NCBI GenBank assembly: GCA_964247055.1
Contig: OZ176053.1
Coordinates: 9,486,001 to 9,550,000, forward strand
Length of the DNA stretch: 64,000 bases
Direction of reading: 5' to 3'
Source of the DNA: Paragordius varius
Lineage: Eukaryota > Nematomorpha
Position numbers and translations under genes: made by a program. Below, one piece after another: positions 1 to 11,992 of this stretch (position 1 is its first letter; every line of letters starts with the position of its first letter). The notes under the pieces were generated by a model. That model was not told the origin of the DNA, did not search any database, and worked only from the letters and a program-made list of their open reading frames with translations.

Positions 1-949
1 CTACAAAAGAGTAAGACCGATATTAGCGTTTATTTTAACTATCATTTACAAGGAAAGTATTTAAAAAATTGGTTGTTAATTCTTTATTTACAAATTTTCG
101 GATACTGATATCTGTTAAAGGCATCTCATTAATGTATTTCATACTTTTAACCAACACAGTGTACCGATCAAAATTAGAACTTCTTTTTAAATTATAAGAT
201 TTTAAAATTTCCGCATCTCAAAGTTGCAAAAAAATTTCATCTCAACATTTTTGTAATATTTATTTTTTATAGGGCAGTTACTTTTTATACAAACCCGATA
301 AATAACCGATAACCTTGTTTATACCGTTTTGCATAACCTTTAAAAACGAGCGGTACTGCTGCATTGAAAAAACAGAAGTTTTCAATAATTTTGAACACTC
401 TCACCACGCAAGAGATATTTGAAAATTTATTATAGCGAAAAACCATTTTTAGATGCAATAATGGTTAAATGTTCTATATCCGCAAGTTATAGGCACACAA
501 CTATTTAATGTTATAAAGTAATTCGGTTAAAACACATATTTTTACATTAAAACTTTGCAAAATGGCCCTTGACCAGAATTATTTTTTATTGACCTTTTTT
601 GTATTTACATTTAATTTAAAAATGACCGATTGTGAGAAGAGAAAAGGGACAATTGTTATGTGTGTCATTTCTATAATTTATTTTTAAAAACCTTTAAAAC
701 TGTTGGTTGTCATATTATGATGAAAAAATATTTTGTTTTTAGGTCAATGTCTTCCACAAAAGTTCTATAAAAGTCAAAAAATTTGTGGATAAATAATTCA
801 TAATTTTTTACATTTTCTTAATTTAAATTATAAAAAATATTTTATTCTTTAAACAGGTGATTTTTTGCTTGATTTATGCCTAAATGTTTTTCTAAATATA
901 TGTAATATCGTAAGAACTGTCTATTTTTCTAACGCGTTTAGACTAAACA
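1..949. other. AT-rich region upstream of the collagen gene
   Basis: I see no coding exon or recognisable repeat here. A TATAAAAG box lies at 766-773, about 180 bases before the collagen start codon. The stretch just before the start codon ends in a pyrimidine-rich tract and TTTAG, which could be a 3' splice site for a 5'-UTR intron or for trans-splicing. Both readings are inference. Confidence 0.4.
766..773 (+). promoter_or_regulatory. possible TATA box of the collagen gene
   Basis: An exact TATAAAAG octamer lies upstream of the only nearby plus-strand start codon (950). The distance is larger than usual, which would need a 5' leader of about 150 bases. In such AT-rich DNA chance matches are common. 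Confidence 0.25.
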
Positions 950-3900
950 ATGGGTAAATTTTTGGGCGTGGGTCCACATTGTCAACAACAAGAGGAGCGT
1001 AATGGAAGTCATTCCAATGTTTTATTAATTTCATTCATGTCCTTTTTATGCATTGCCTTGGCATGTTGTGTCATGATCCCAATGTTTTATTATCAAATCG
1101 ATAAAATTAAAGTGGATCAATCTGTTATGATTCAAAATTTGAAGGGTAAAATGGCACAAAAACAACAAGTTATTGGCCTTTTGCACATGAGAATCTCTGG
1201 ATTAAAGGTTTAAATAATATTTTAATATTTAAATTTTGTTGAAATTATATCAAACCATAATAAATTTTAACTTAATTGGCTAGGAGGAATTGGGAAACAA
1301 TGTCGAAGAACCTATAAAAAATGATGCCGATCAAATCATGTTGAGAAAAAAACGAGGGACTTATGAGCGTCCAGTTAGTCCCTTTTCCTACCATAAAGTC
1401 GGTAAGTTTGATTTTAATTGATAAATATTTGTTTAAATATTTTTCAATTAATTAGCGTATCGCATCTCTGTTATTCTGTTACTGTAAAATATTTGCAAGA
1501 CAAAACGCATAAACTAAAAGACAAATATTTTTTTTAAAAAGATAGCCATACTCTTTACCCTAATTTTTATAAACCTTTATGATTAGAATCGTTGAAAGCA
1601 TAATTCACAGTGTTACTAATTTACATCTCTAATCCATATTAAAAAATTATGGTTTATAAAAGTATGGTTTATTTGAAAATTATTTGTCATAGCTTTTACG
1701 TTCTGCCTTTATAATATATATTTTTACTGCATAACACGATGTAGAGGCTTGTAAGGAATGTGCAGATGGGAAACCAGGGCACCGTGGAAAGGCCGGAGGA
1801 CCTGGTAAGCCAGGAAGACCCGGAAATCCTGGACACAAGGGTGGAGATGGAAGGGCCGGAAATCCAGGAAATGCTGGCGCACCAGGAAGAGACGGAGGAC
1901 CGGTATATGAATAAAATAATAATCCACTTATTATTACAAATCCATTTATCATCTAAAAATATTTGAATCGAAACATCGTAAAGTAAAAAGAACTAGACAA
2001 TCTTTATAATACTATCTTTGTATAAAACCTTTAATAATGAATATTGTATTTCATTGCATTCTTCTTAATTAAAAATTAAGCAAATTACCAATCATTTTCT
2101 AAATTTTATGTTGTAACTTAATTAGGGAACCGGTGGTTATCCTGGAAAAGATGGCGCACCAGGAAGGGACGGTAAACCAGGTGCCCCAGGGCGCAAAGGT
2201 AACGATGGTCGACCTGGAAACAACGGAGCTCCTGGAAACAGTGTTTACCAACCGGTAACCTACTTTTCTTATATTAACCATTTCTTGTAGGTTTTAAACA
2301 AATTTTTATTTATGGATTTATTTTAGGGACCTACTGGTATCCCAGGTAAACCCGGAGATGCTGGATCCCCAGGTAAAGCTGGTATAAATGGAAAACCCGG
2401 AATCAGAGGTTCAGATGGAAAACCTGGGAACCCTGGTAGTGCTGGTGCTCAGGTATATATTGAAAATAATTTTGTGTTTATCTTCTTTTTTGCCCTTTAA
2501 CATGAAATACCATTGTATTTAGGGACCAGCAGGAGGTCCTGGCAAAAAGGGCAATGATGGTGCACCTGGCGTACCCGGTAAAAATGGAGCCGATGGCTTA
2601 GATGGAGTTCCAGGAAAAGCTGGAATCCCTGGTAAACCGGGTCCAAAAGTATAATTTATAAATATATTTTAATCCTTTTTCCATTTATTTAATCTTCGAA
2701 TAATTGGCACTTCTATGATAAGTTATTTGAGTATATAGCGTAAATTATATTTGGCAACATTATAAAGTAGAAAAATAAATCTAATTAATAAAATTTTGTG
2801 CATTAAAGGGAAGACGCGGAAACAATGGTGGTGATGGTACCCCTGGTAACTCTGGATCCCCTGGAAATGATGGAGCTCCTGGTAAAGATGGATCACCTGG
2901 ATCCGCTGGTGCCCCAGGAATCGATGGCGCTCCGGTAAATTTATTTTAATAAATTATTACAAAAGGATGTTTCAGAATTTTTAAAATCAATAATACCAAA
3001 AAGAATTAGGGTAAATTTTATTAGAAACATATATTACTCCATTTAAAAATATTAGGGACCCTCTGGGAATCCAGGAAAAGCTGGTGCTGATGGCAATCCA
3101 GGATCGGCTGGTGGTCCCGGACAAAGAGGGTCAGATGGGAATCCAGGGAACGATGGCAATCCCGGAGCAGATGGGCATCCCGGATCTCCGGGCCCAGCGG
3201 GTGGAGATGGGAAACCTGGTGTAGATGGCAAGAGCGGTCAAGACGGATTACCAGGTTTGTATTTATTCAATTACCACTTTAAAAGGGACCCAAATTTTTA
3301 AATGATGCGAATTTCCTTTTTACGGTGAATTATTCTAGCCATGCTAACAATAAATTATTTAAATATTTTTTAAATAGGTGCTGATGGTTCGCCTGGAAAC
3401 CCTGGTGCTCCAGGCAATAGTCCAGGGCCAAAGGGGCACCCCGGAAAGCCAGGATCAGATGGTCGCCCGGGCGCCGATGGACAACCAGGAAATAGAGGTG
3501 TAAATGGGAATGATGGTATTCCGGGAAAAGACGGTGTATCTGGTGTAGATGGCGAAAATGTAAATATATTAATATAGATAAACATAATTCTGATACACAT
3601 GTTCCAAAAGTTATTAATTTAAAACGTATAAATTATAGGGACCTGCCGGACCGAGAGGACTTCCGGGAAAACAAGGATCTCCTGGTCGTAACGGAAGCCC
3701 AGGAGGAAGAGGTCAACCGGGAGATCGTGGAGCTGAAGGCCCAGCTGGACCTGACGGAAAACCAGGACGCCATGGTAACCCGGGTCGAGATGGATCCCGT
3801 GGTGGCCCTGGATACCCAGTAATTATTGTTGCATTTTAGAAATGTAAATAGGCTGGTTTAAAGAAAGCCAATATTAATACCAAGTCTATTAAAAATTATA

Positions 3901-4702
3901 AAAAATTCATTATACATAGGGAGATGATGGGCGCCCAGGTAATCCTGGCAGACCAGGTTCAAAGGGTCATCCAGGACGTCCAGGAAACCCGGGACGGAGA
4001 GGATCGCCAGGTAAATCTGGAAGATCTGGAAAGAGAGGCCGAGACGGAAAGCCCGGTAAAAACGACCGTTGTGATTGTAAAAGCGCTAAAGTTGGAAAGG
4101 GTGATGGTACAACAACTTACGTAAGATATGGTCGATCAGATTGTCCTGCAGGAGCTCAAACCCTTTATGAAGGTATTACATAATTCTTATAAAATATTAC
4201 ATATTGTGTACTAAATGTCTAATTGGTTTTAGGTACTATTGCAAGCGGCCACTTTTTCTATACTGGAAGTGGTGGTGGTTATATTTGTCTGCCAACCAAC
4301 CCAGAATTTTTGCAATACACGGAAAAATTCGATTCAAAATCCAAGTTGTTTGGAACAGTGTACAAAACATCTGGGCATGGTCATTTGAAATACGCACACT
4401 TTGATTCCCACATTGCAGTATGTTCCGTTTGTCACATTCGTCGAAATGTTGCCCTGATGATACCAGCTTATACAAGTTGTCCCAATCCATTCCAATTGGA
4501 ATACAAGGGGTATCTTATGTCAGCGCATACGCAAAAAACTCGTACCAGCTATATTTGTGTTGATGAACAACCTCATTCCGGTGGTTCAAACTATGACAAA
4601 GATTTGTCTGTCCTCACAGTGGTAGAAGCTGATTGTGGAATTTTGCCTTGTGACAAATACCCCAGTGGATGTGAATTGTCATGTGTTGTTTGCTCTGCTT
4701 AA
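950..4702 (+). CDS. membrane-anchored cuticle-type collagen with C4 short-chain C-terminal domain
   Basis: Exons: 950-1207, 1284-1401, 1745-1902, 2126-2254, 2327-2452, 2523-2648, 2809-2934, 3056-3254, 3378-3559, 3639-3818, 3920-4172, 4233-4702. All phases agree and give about 774 residues. The N-terminus has a hydrophobic segment at roughly residues 25-48 ([20 protein letters not shown]), followed by a polar, coiled-coil-like stretch. Exon 2 carries a basic RKKR site, as in nematode cuticle collagens, which are cut there by a subtilisin-type protease. Gly-X-Y repeats fill exons 3-11, with short interruptions near GNSVYQP and GNSPGP. Most triple-helix exons start exactly on a GGA glycine codon. 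The last about 185 residues are cysteine-rich and begin with a TYVRYGR motif typical of the C4 domain of short-chain (spongin-like) collagens. The protein is probably secreted and assembled extracellularly. An AATAAA lies at 4810-4815. The start is the first ATG before the hydrophobic segment. Confidence 0.9.
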
Positions 4703-5053
4703 AGCATAAAATATTTTTTGGGAGGGATATTTTTTATAATATGCACTTGTTTATTTTATTATTTACAATTTTTTACGGTTAATATGTTTTTACTTTTATA
4801 AATTAATTAAATAAATAACTGAGCATTTATATGTATAAAATTTATTAATTAAATTTAACTATGGTATTTATTCTCTTCTTGTTTGACTACATATTGAGAC
4901 AGTTATATTAAATTATAAATATTTTTGCAAAAAAAATAAAAAGCGATATTTATAGTAATGTTGGGAACATTAATATATTAAATATGGAATATATAATATT
5001 TAAACGGGAGAAAAGTATTTGGCAAATGTTTGTTTCTGCATTCTAAATCCATA
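4703..5053. other. short intergenic gap between convergent genes
   Basis: This gap separates the stop codons of the collagen (+) and the M6PR-like gene (-). It is AT-rich. It holds candidate polyadenylation signals on both strands: AATAAA at 4810-4815 (+) and at 4867-4872 (-). I see nothing else. Confidence 0.5.
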
Positions 5054-8000
5054 TTAACGCAACAAATTTTCATCTCCAATATTTTGACTACTAAAAGAGC
5101 TGTATGGTGGAATGGTTGGCGTGAGCGCTGGTTCATCGCGAATACCCTTTCCAAATGTATCGCCTAAAATGGAAAAAATTCAAATATGAAAGCATAATAC
5201 TAGCTTAGAAATAATAAAAATAATTGTTTGAACAAAACAATTTCTTATATTTTGAACCAGTTTTAAAAAGATCATGTCAAAATATAAACCGTATAACAAT
5301 TAAACACAATGGCTTGTAATTATGACAAATAATGAAAAAAAATTTACCACCTTTTGAGTTATAAAATACATAACATAAAAAATAAATAAATTAATAAGCA
5401 TTCTAGGAAAATAGTAAAACAGTAGTTTTTGTATATAACAAACGAAATATCATTTCGACTGCGTCGATAAAAATGTTAAAACTAATTAAAATGAAATTTA
5501 ATTATAAAACTTTGCAAAAATAATGATATTGTAGGTAAAATGTCAAACCAGAAAAAACCTAAAAATCAAAAATGTAATTTGTTTTTATGATCACCACTAA
5601 TTTTTTTTTAATGTTCAATAACTCAATTTAAACATTTTTGGACGTTTTAATCACCAGAGCGGCGGATGGCTGTGGCGTTATTATTGTATGATTAAATTAA
5701 AATTTATTCTTAAAATTCAATAAATAAAAGTTGTTGTCTTATTTTAATGAGGAATATTAATTTGTCAAATTATGAATTGATAGGGGTAATAAGCATTTTT
5801 TGGAATAATAGAATTATTTAACAACAATAAAGATAAACATAAAATTAAATTAAAACAGTGTTAAAATTAAGAATTTAATAATGGATAAGTCGAACAAATA
5901 CCGTATTTCCTCATCTAATCAAAAGAATGAATCGCATTATAAACAGCATGATTAAAAAAAAATAAGGAAAGAAATAATTAATATATAAAAACCAAATTAT
6001 AATAGGGTATATAGGGGACAAAACTCTATAATTTACGAAATTCTTAACATTTATTACATTTGTTTCATTCCTTTTATAAAATTTAATAACAATCTTTTGC
6101 GATTTAAAATAAGGTCAAAGGCAAATATTGAGCCATGTATTTTTTCCCCACAATCCTGATCAATAAAAAGGGGGACTCTATATTTAATTACATAAAAAAC
6201 AGCTTAAAGTACATAACTTAAATAATAAAAGATTATCAAAATTCAAAATGCGAAAGAAGATATGAAGTTATAAATAATATCAAAAAACATTATTTGGTTT
6301 ATGTTATATTAAAAATATAATATCTGAAAGCTCAGTTGAAGTGTTAATGGTTTAAAATTTCTGGCAATCGGACCAATTTTTATCAAATTTTTTGTTAAGT
6401 AAGATAAAAATAAATGCAACCCTATGCTAATAACAAAATGAAGAGATAATTATAAAATAACCAACTTTTTCATTTCCAAATCCCATTTAATAACCAAGAT
6501 TAAACCTGTATATTGTGGAGTATAGGGTATATTTCCGCCAATATTAGTTGTAAAAGAAGAATAATCGTTCCGAGTACCACCCTCAGGAGCGCTTTTACTA
6601 ATGGGATTTTCTTTAAAAAAATACTGACAACCATCCTAGGTATATAAAAGAAAGAGTAATTTATTTTGCTAAACTTATAAAAAAGATTATACTAAAATAT
6701 GATCGATTGTAATTTACATCGCACTAATATATTCCAAAATTATACAAAAACTGCTTTACATTTGTACTGATTTTTGTAGTTTTTGAAAAAAAATTGTTAT
6801 TTGTAGAGCTTTTTACTGATTTTTACGGTTTAATTTCTTTAATTAAATAATTTAACTGCAAGGATTAGCCAATTGCAAGTTTATGGGAATTTCTTTATAA
6901 AAATACTGACAACCATTCTATGTATATAAAAAAATTAATTTATTTCGCTAAACTTATAAAAAGGATTATAATAAAATATGATCGATTGTATTGGATATCG
7001 CACTAAAATATTCCGAAATTATACAAATGCTTTAAATTTGTATTGATTTTGTGGTTATTGAAAAAAATTTCTTATTTGTAGAGCTTTTTACTAATTTTTA
7101 CGGTTTAATTTCCTTAAAATAATTTAACTGCAAGGATAAGCCAATTGCAAGTCGTGTTTTAACAATATAATGCAAGAGTATTGTGTTTGTACTTATCAGA
7201 TATTAGCCGTATGTATTAAAGTTTAGTTTTTGACCGGAAAAAAGGAGCTAACCGTTTAATGTAGTCATTCACGGTCATAAGCTGTCAACAATAGCAAATA
7301 ACTGAATAAAACAAAAAGATGAATTAATCGAATTCGTCATAATAATTTTACGAAATTAACAATATGATAAACTTTAAATTTACCAATTTTTACACAAAAT
7401 TAAAATTGATTATTATTCTTACAATATGTTTAAAATCTGGTTAATTTTTTGGCAGTCACAGTCAAAAATTTAATAAATAACGATCCACTCCGACCATTGT
7501 GATTATTAGGATATTATTTTTATCTGGTGGAAAAGATTATTATTATTTAGTCCAATGCAAAAATTCAAAAGTAATAACAAGTGAGGAACCTTCCGTGAAT
7601 ATTTACATATAAAATAATAAATATATATAGAATATGATAAAAAATATTTTACTATTATATATATATATCATAAAAAGAAATAGTACCGCTTGAAGTTCCA
7701 AAAAATATCTCCAGAAATCAAGATTCGGAATGAGCTGTATTCCATTGCCAATACCCAACATAAATTTCCGATATAAGATACCAAGGCCAAAATACAAAGA
7801 AGAGATTGTAAAAAACCTAAAACATTAGTTTTCTTATTATACAGTATACACAGAGTTGATCCTGTGCTCCGTTTACCCGATTTTGATTTCTGATGCCCAT
7901 GGTCAACGCAAATCTTTTCATCCCATATTTTGAGCTCAAAAACATACCCACAACTCGGAAATTTATCTGACACGCTAGAGTTTCCATGATGATGATCAAC

Positions 8001-8519
8001 CATACGCTTATATTCGTATAAAAAATTAAATAAAGGCTAGAAACTATAGAATTGTTTATACTTTTGATGCTTGTATATCACATATTATGTGTAAATGAGA
8101 TTTCCTGTTTGTACCCTGACAAATATCTTGGTAAGAGTCACCATCAAAATAAATAATTGTATACCAATTATCTAAAATATAAGCTAGTTTTACCTCCGCC
8201 AATTACTTCTATCGAGTCATGGCTACCCAAATTATGATAATACACCCAATCATTATTTATCATTTGATACTGAACAATGGATGCATTAATAGATTTCCCT
8301 TCTATTGGACAATTACAAATTTTCAAATCATATTTCACATTATTTTTAATTGATGTAAACCTAAATTAAAAACATGATATACTTTAAATTTCCAATTTTA
8401 TTAACTTGGGATAACAAAATTTTCATGTTATCGTCATCGCTAAACCTGAGTTTACATTGTCCATTAACAAATGGCAGGAGAGATAGAACTAGCAGGTAAA
8501 AAACCATGCTTCGATTCAT
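5054..8519 (-). CDS. M6PR: cation-dependent mannose-6-phosphate receptor homologue (MRH domain, TM, dileucine tail)
   Basis: Exons on the minus strand: 8519-8416, 8360-8194, 8171-8062, 8036-7852, 7816-7687, 6635-6506, 5163-5054; phases agree and give about 311 residues (human M6PR has 277). The order is signal peptide (MNRSMVFYLLVLSLLPFVNG), lumenal MRH domain, transmembrane helix and cytosolic tail. From memory of the family, the lumenal domain keeps the ligand-binding Gln (in IVQYQ), Arg (in CQGTNRK) and Glu (in CGYVFEL), plus paired cysteines. The juxtamembrane stretch GIQLIPNLDFWRYF and the following DGCQYF match the family's EQFPHLAFW and DGCDFV. The tail ends in GDENLLR, a DxxLL-type sorting signal like that bound by GGA adaptors. 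Expected role: carrying phosphomannosyl lysosomal enzymes from the Golgi to endosomes. Four introns are very short (55, 22, 25 and 35 nt). Exon 1 could instead end about 30 nt earlier in the same phase, and exon 4 could start at 8004 in the same phase. Low divergence at key residues argues for a live gene. Confidence 0.82.
6601..7152. repeat. tandem duplication of intron DNA plus the start of M6PR exon 6
   Basis: Two head-to-tail copies lie at 6601-6880 and 6883-7152. Each includes, on the minus strand, a TAG acceptor and the first about 35 nt of exon 6 (DGCQYFFKENP in the used copy, NGCQYFYKEIP in the other), plus about 240 bases of upstream intron. The copies differ by scattered substitutions and small indels. 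The second copy has no visible splice donor in the right place and is probably a decoy or dead exon. Confidence 0.75.
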
Positions 8520-8683
8520 ACGAAGATATGAAGCTACGAAATATCGATTGACAAAATAATAAGAAAACAATGAAAAATGCAGTGTTGATTTGCTATAAAA
8601 AATTAATTTCTTAAAAAAATGCTTTTATTTTTATGCACCGGAATTTTTTTGACCACTACGCTTAACGATACAAACATTTATAA

Positions 8684-10060
8684 ATACAGTGTACAAAATC
8701 CGGGGGGGGGGGGAATATCTAAAGAAATATATGATAGATAAATCTATCAGTCTCATTATGGTTTTGGTATTAGGCCAAATGAAGAATTTTAAAAATTAAT
8801 TACCATTTTTGCGAAAATTGGTCAATATCAAAAAATCGAAAATTTGGAGCTCATTATTCGGATTTTTTTGCGATATAATTTTTAGAATTCTTAAGATACA
8901 TCATATACTAAAATTAAAAAAATATCTTGTTAATTTTTAATTTTTAGATGTCATCGAATGTCTCAAATTTCTGGCCCCCTCTAAAAAAATTAGTTTTCTC
9001 AAAATAACGCAAAAATGCAGCCATCTCGCGAAAGATATTAACACTTTGATACAACACATTCATTTTAGTCCTTCGATTTATGATGGATGGATACCCCAGG
9101 CCTGCTTAAAATTACTCGAACCATGCCAAAAGTTTGCATTTATATAGCATTATAAAACCGATAGATAAAAACATTATTCAAAAATACTTAATAGTTATAA
9201 TAAGGTAAAACCCAGTAAAAATTTAGTCAACCTGACATGTGTACATTAGGTAAATATAAAAATCATACAAACTATGTTAGATGTAATTTAAATAAAAAAA
9301 TGAGCTTTAATTTAAGCTTTAAAATTAAATAAATAGGATATACAAAAACGTTGTAAAATAAAAAAGGCGCTCAAGTAGTTTGATATGGAACTTATTTTCC
9401 AAAAACTAAATTTTAGTGAGATATTTCTGGTTATTTATATAGTTTTTATGAGGATAGAAGCATAAATTCGTTTCTTTCAGTAGTTTTTTTAAAATATAAA
9501 ATTGAATATTGAATTTAGATACCCCAATTTGAATCGAAATGTTAATATATGAGAGTTGATATGATGCTGAACATATCTATGATCTCAAAATTTTAATTTT
9601 TTGTTTATAGTTAAAATTAAAATATGTTTATCAAAATACTTGTTGTCAAACAAATAGTTTTACGGATTCTGAGGTGATAGAAGCTAGAGAGTTACGTGGA
9701 TAATTTGAAATACTTTTTAGTTCTTTTATTGCATTTCCGCTATGTTCTAATATGCCATAAAATAGGTTACAGTAAATGGGCTAAAATTTAATAAAAAAAC
9801 ATTATTTGTGATGTCGTAATCTAGAATCGGCGGTTTGTGTATATTTTTAAAAAACTTCCTTTAGAATATGTTAAAATTTCAGAATTTCGAAGCCCATTAA
9901 TGCTGAAATTTCATAGAATATTGCTTTGCTCTTTATAGTGTATGATGTATTTTTAAAATATTTGGAGGGAAGCATATAGATTTTACCAAAACAAATTATT
10001 TATGTGCACGATTTTTTTTATCGAGCAATAACTAAATGTATATGATTTCCTTTAATAAAC
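8684..10060. mobile_element. foldback element, family A copy 1, interrupted by a family B MITE
   Basis: Starts with CAGTGTACAAAATC followed by a 12-base G run (8702-8713). It then follows the family A arm (TATGGTTTTGGTATTAGGCC, later a GCAAAAATGC...CGCG block). The arm breaks near 9055 where a family B element begins. It resumes after about 9545 with the family A centre (GATGCTGAAC ... CTGAGGTGATAGAAG) and then the reverse arm (ATTGCTTTGCTCTTTATAG). No coding capacity is seen. Boundaries are approximate. Confidence 0.6.
9055..9545 (+). mobile_element. family B MITE-like repeat, copy 1 (nested in family A)
   Basis: Bounded by ACACATTCATTTTAGTCCTT with TACCCCAGGCCTG on the left and GATACCCCAATTTGAATCGA on the right. 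The same left end and interior occur reversed at 58870-59440, and the interior occurs directly at about 19345-19800. The ends contain short GGGGTA/TACCCC hairpins. No open frame of note. Confidence 0.6.
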
Positions 10061-10074
10061 CTGAGGCCTGAAGC

Positions 10075-10275
10075 CGGATGCACCATGGAAGTCTTGTGAC
10101 ATGTGGGCATTAGCTAAATATCAAAATAATGCAAAAACCACTTTTTCTGTTTATATCAGTTACGATTGCAGAGCTATATGGATATTACAAACTAAAATTA
10201 AAGTTTTTAGTTCATAAAAAACATTGTTTAATTGAATTTTTGGCAAAATACCTATAATATTTACTACATAGCTTT
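10075..10275 (+). repeat. partial family B repeat, copy 4
   Basis: A stretch with GACATGTG, GCATTAGCTAAATAT and ACCACTTTTTCTGTTTATAT is similar to the interior of the family B copies near 9230 and 19460. Only part of the element is present and both edges are vague. Confidence 0.4.
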
Positions 10276-11992
10276 GGATTCAAACCCTAAACAATTTTAC
10301 ATTTCTGAATTTTGCGCAAAGAGCCATAAAAATGTATATAAAATTTTATTTTTATCATAAAATACTTACCAGTTAAAAAATATTGGGTAACAATTGAGCT
10401 TATTATTTTCTATTTCTCAAAACATTTTTTAAATTTTACGCTATTAAGTTTAAAGGTAGAAAAGTCTATAGTCAACACTGGACGACATTAGCCAATTAGA
10501 GATACACTGCTTTTGATTTTGTTATTGTTTTATTTCAAAAGTTATAATAACTTTTATGTAATAACCAATTTCGAATTCAACACTTGTTATTATTTTTTGA
10601 TTTCGTTAATATTATATATGGGCCAAATGTTTGTATCCTAAGTTTACTTGATTCTAAAATTTCGCATTTTTAGCACAATGTTGCACAACTTGATCTGCCC
10701 AATTCCATGGTGCGGAACAGAATTGTATAGTCAAAGTTATTTTACAGACAAAAAAATGAAAAATAACCCAATAAATATTATAATATATAAATTAATAAAT
10801 TTAGTAAAATTATGGAATTTATATCATTTCCTTTAACCGTAAAATTAACCAGATTCAATTTTATTAAATTTGATTTAAAAAATGTAGGCAAATCTGAATA
10901 TATCTTTCCAAATTTGCCAAAGGTAATACAAATATTAATATTAGCAGTTATATCGTGAGAGTAAATTTTTTACTGTCCCATGATTGAAATATAATTAAAT
11001 TTTAGATGCTCGATAACCCTAATTTATAACTTGAATTCTTCACATTAAAATTTGATTTTTTTTAAACTGAACAAATAACTATTTTTGCGGCTTAATTCTC
11101 ATATTATGCGGATAGAAATTTGGCTTTATTTTTACACACACAGTTTCAGTTTGGTATATCATTTGAACATATTTTCTGTTTCATTTAAATTTGGTGAATG
11201 CAAGGAACCTTTTAAAATTAAAATGACTCATTTTTTAAATATTAAATCTCAAAGCATTAAACTAATAATTAAATTATTTTGCTGCTTTCAGCAAATATTC
11301 TGGATAAAAAATTATTTCACATTTATTTTGGATGTATCGTTGCAAAAGTTTCCTAAAATTTTTGGGGTGTCTTTTATCGGAAGTCCCCAAAAATTTTTAC
11401 TATCAACAACTTAGATCTTGTTTTGATAATCAATGTACGATGGGCGGGAAATACCGCGTGCTTCAGAAACAAATAATTATTTTCAGATCAGCTCCTTGTT
11501 TAACTCCTAATTGTATTTGCTGATTTGACATTTTTCTTTTTATTAGATATCGCCCCTTGTCTGTTTAATGCCATTTCTCTGTCTAAATCAATGGCACTCA
11601 AATCGTGGACTAATTGCTTTATGGCTCTGAATTATTTATTAAATTTTTTGATATAGTTATTTTGCGCATAAATATCTGCAAATGTGTCAAATAACTATGA
11701 AATTTTTATCGGTATTATATGGTGCACGGCACTTGAGATAAGTTGTATAATTTTTGCGGCTCATTAAAATTTTTTAGTGAGCACCACTGGTTCGTCTTTT
11801 TCTCTTAACCTCTACGAGACCCGCATGATTGTTTTTTCCAATTTTTCCGGATGACTTGTTATATTCCATATAAAATTATGTCAAATTCTCGATTCCAAAT
11901 TTTGCAAAATGTATAATTGAGTTTTTATATACATTCTTTATTTAATTTAGAGTTTTTATTTATTATCGATACAATATTGGTAAAAAAATAAG
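10276..11992. other. AT-rich stretch without recognised genes
   Basis: Several small open frames occur but none shows a known motif, splice continuation or unusual composition. A local inverted repeat (CCTAAAATTTTTGGGG near 11351, CCCCAAAAATTTTTA near 11384) could form a hairpin. Nothing else is recognised. Confidence 0.4.

Noticed and set aside
1680-1952. Minus-strand Pro-rich frames around 1.7, 2.1 and 3.4 kb
   Set aside because: They are reverse-strand readings of the Gly-X-Y collagen exons; the plus strand has the phased exons.
11085-11523. Two overlapping plus-strand frames as a possible gene
   Set aside because: Composition follows the local AT bias, there is no domain motif, and no neighbouring exon continues them in phase.
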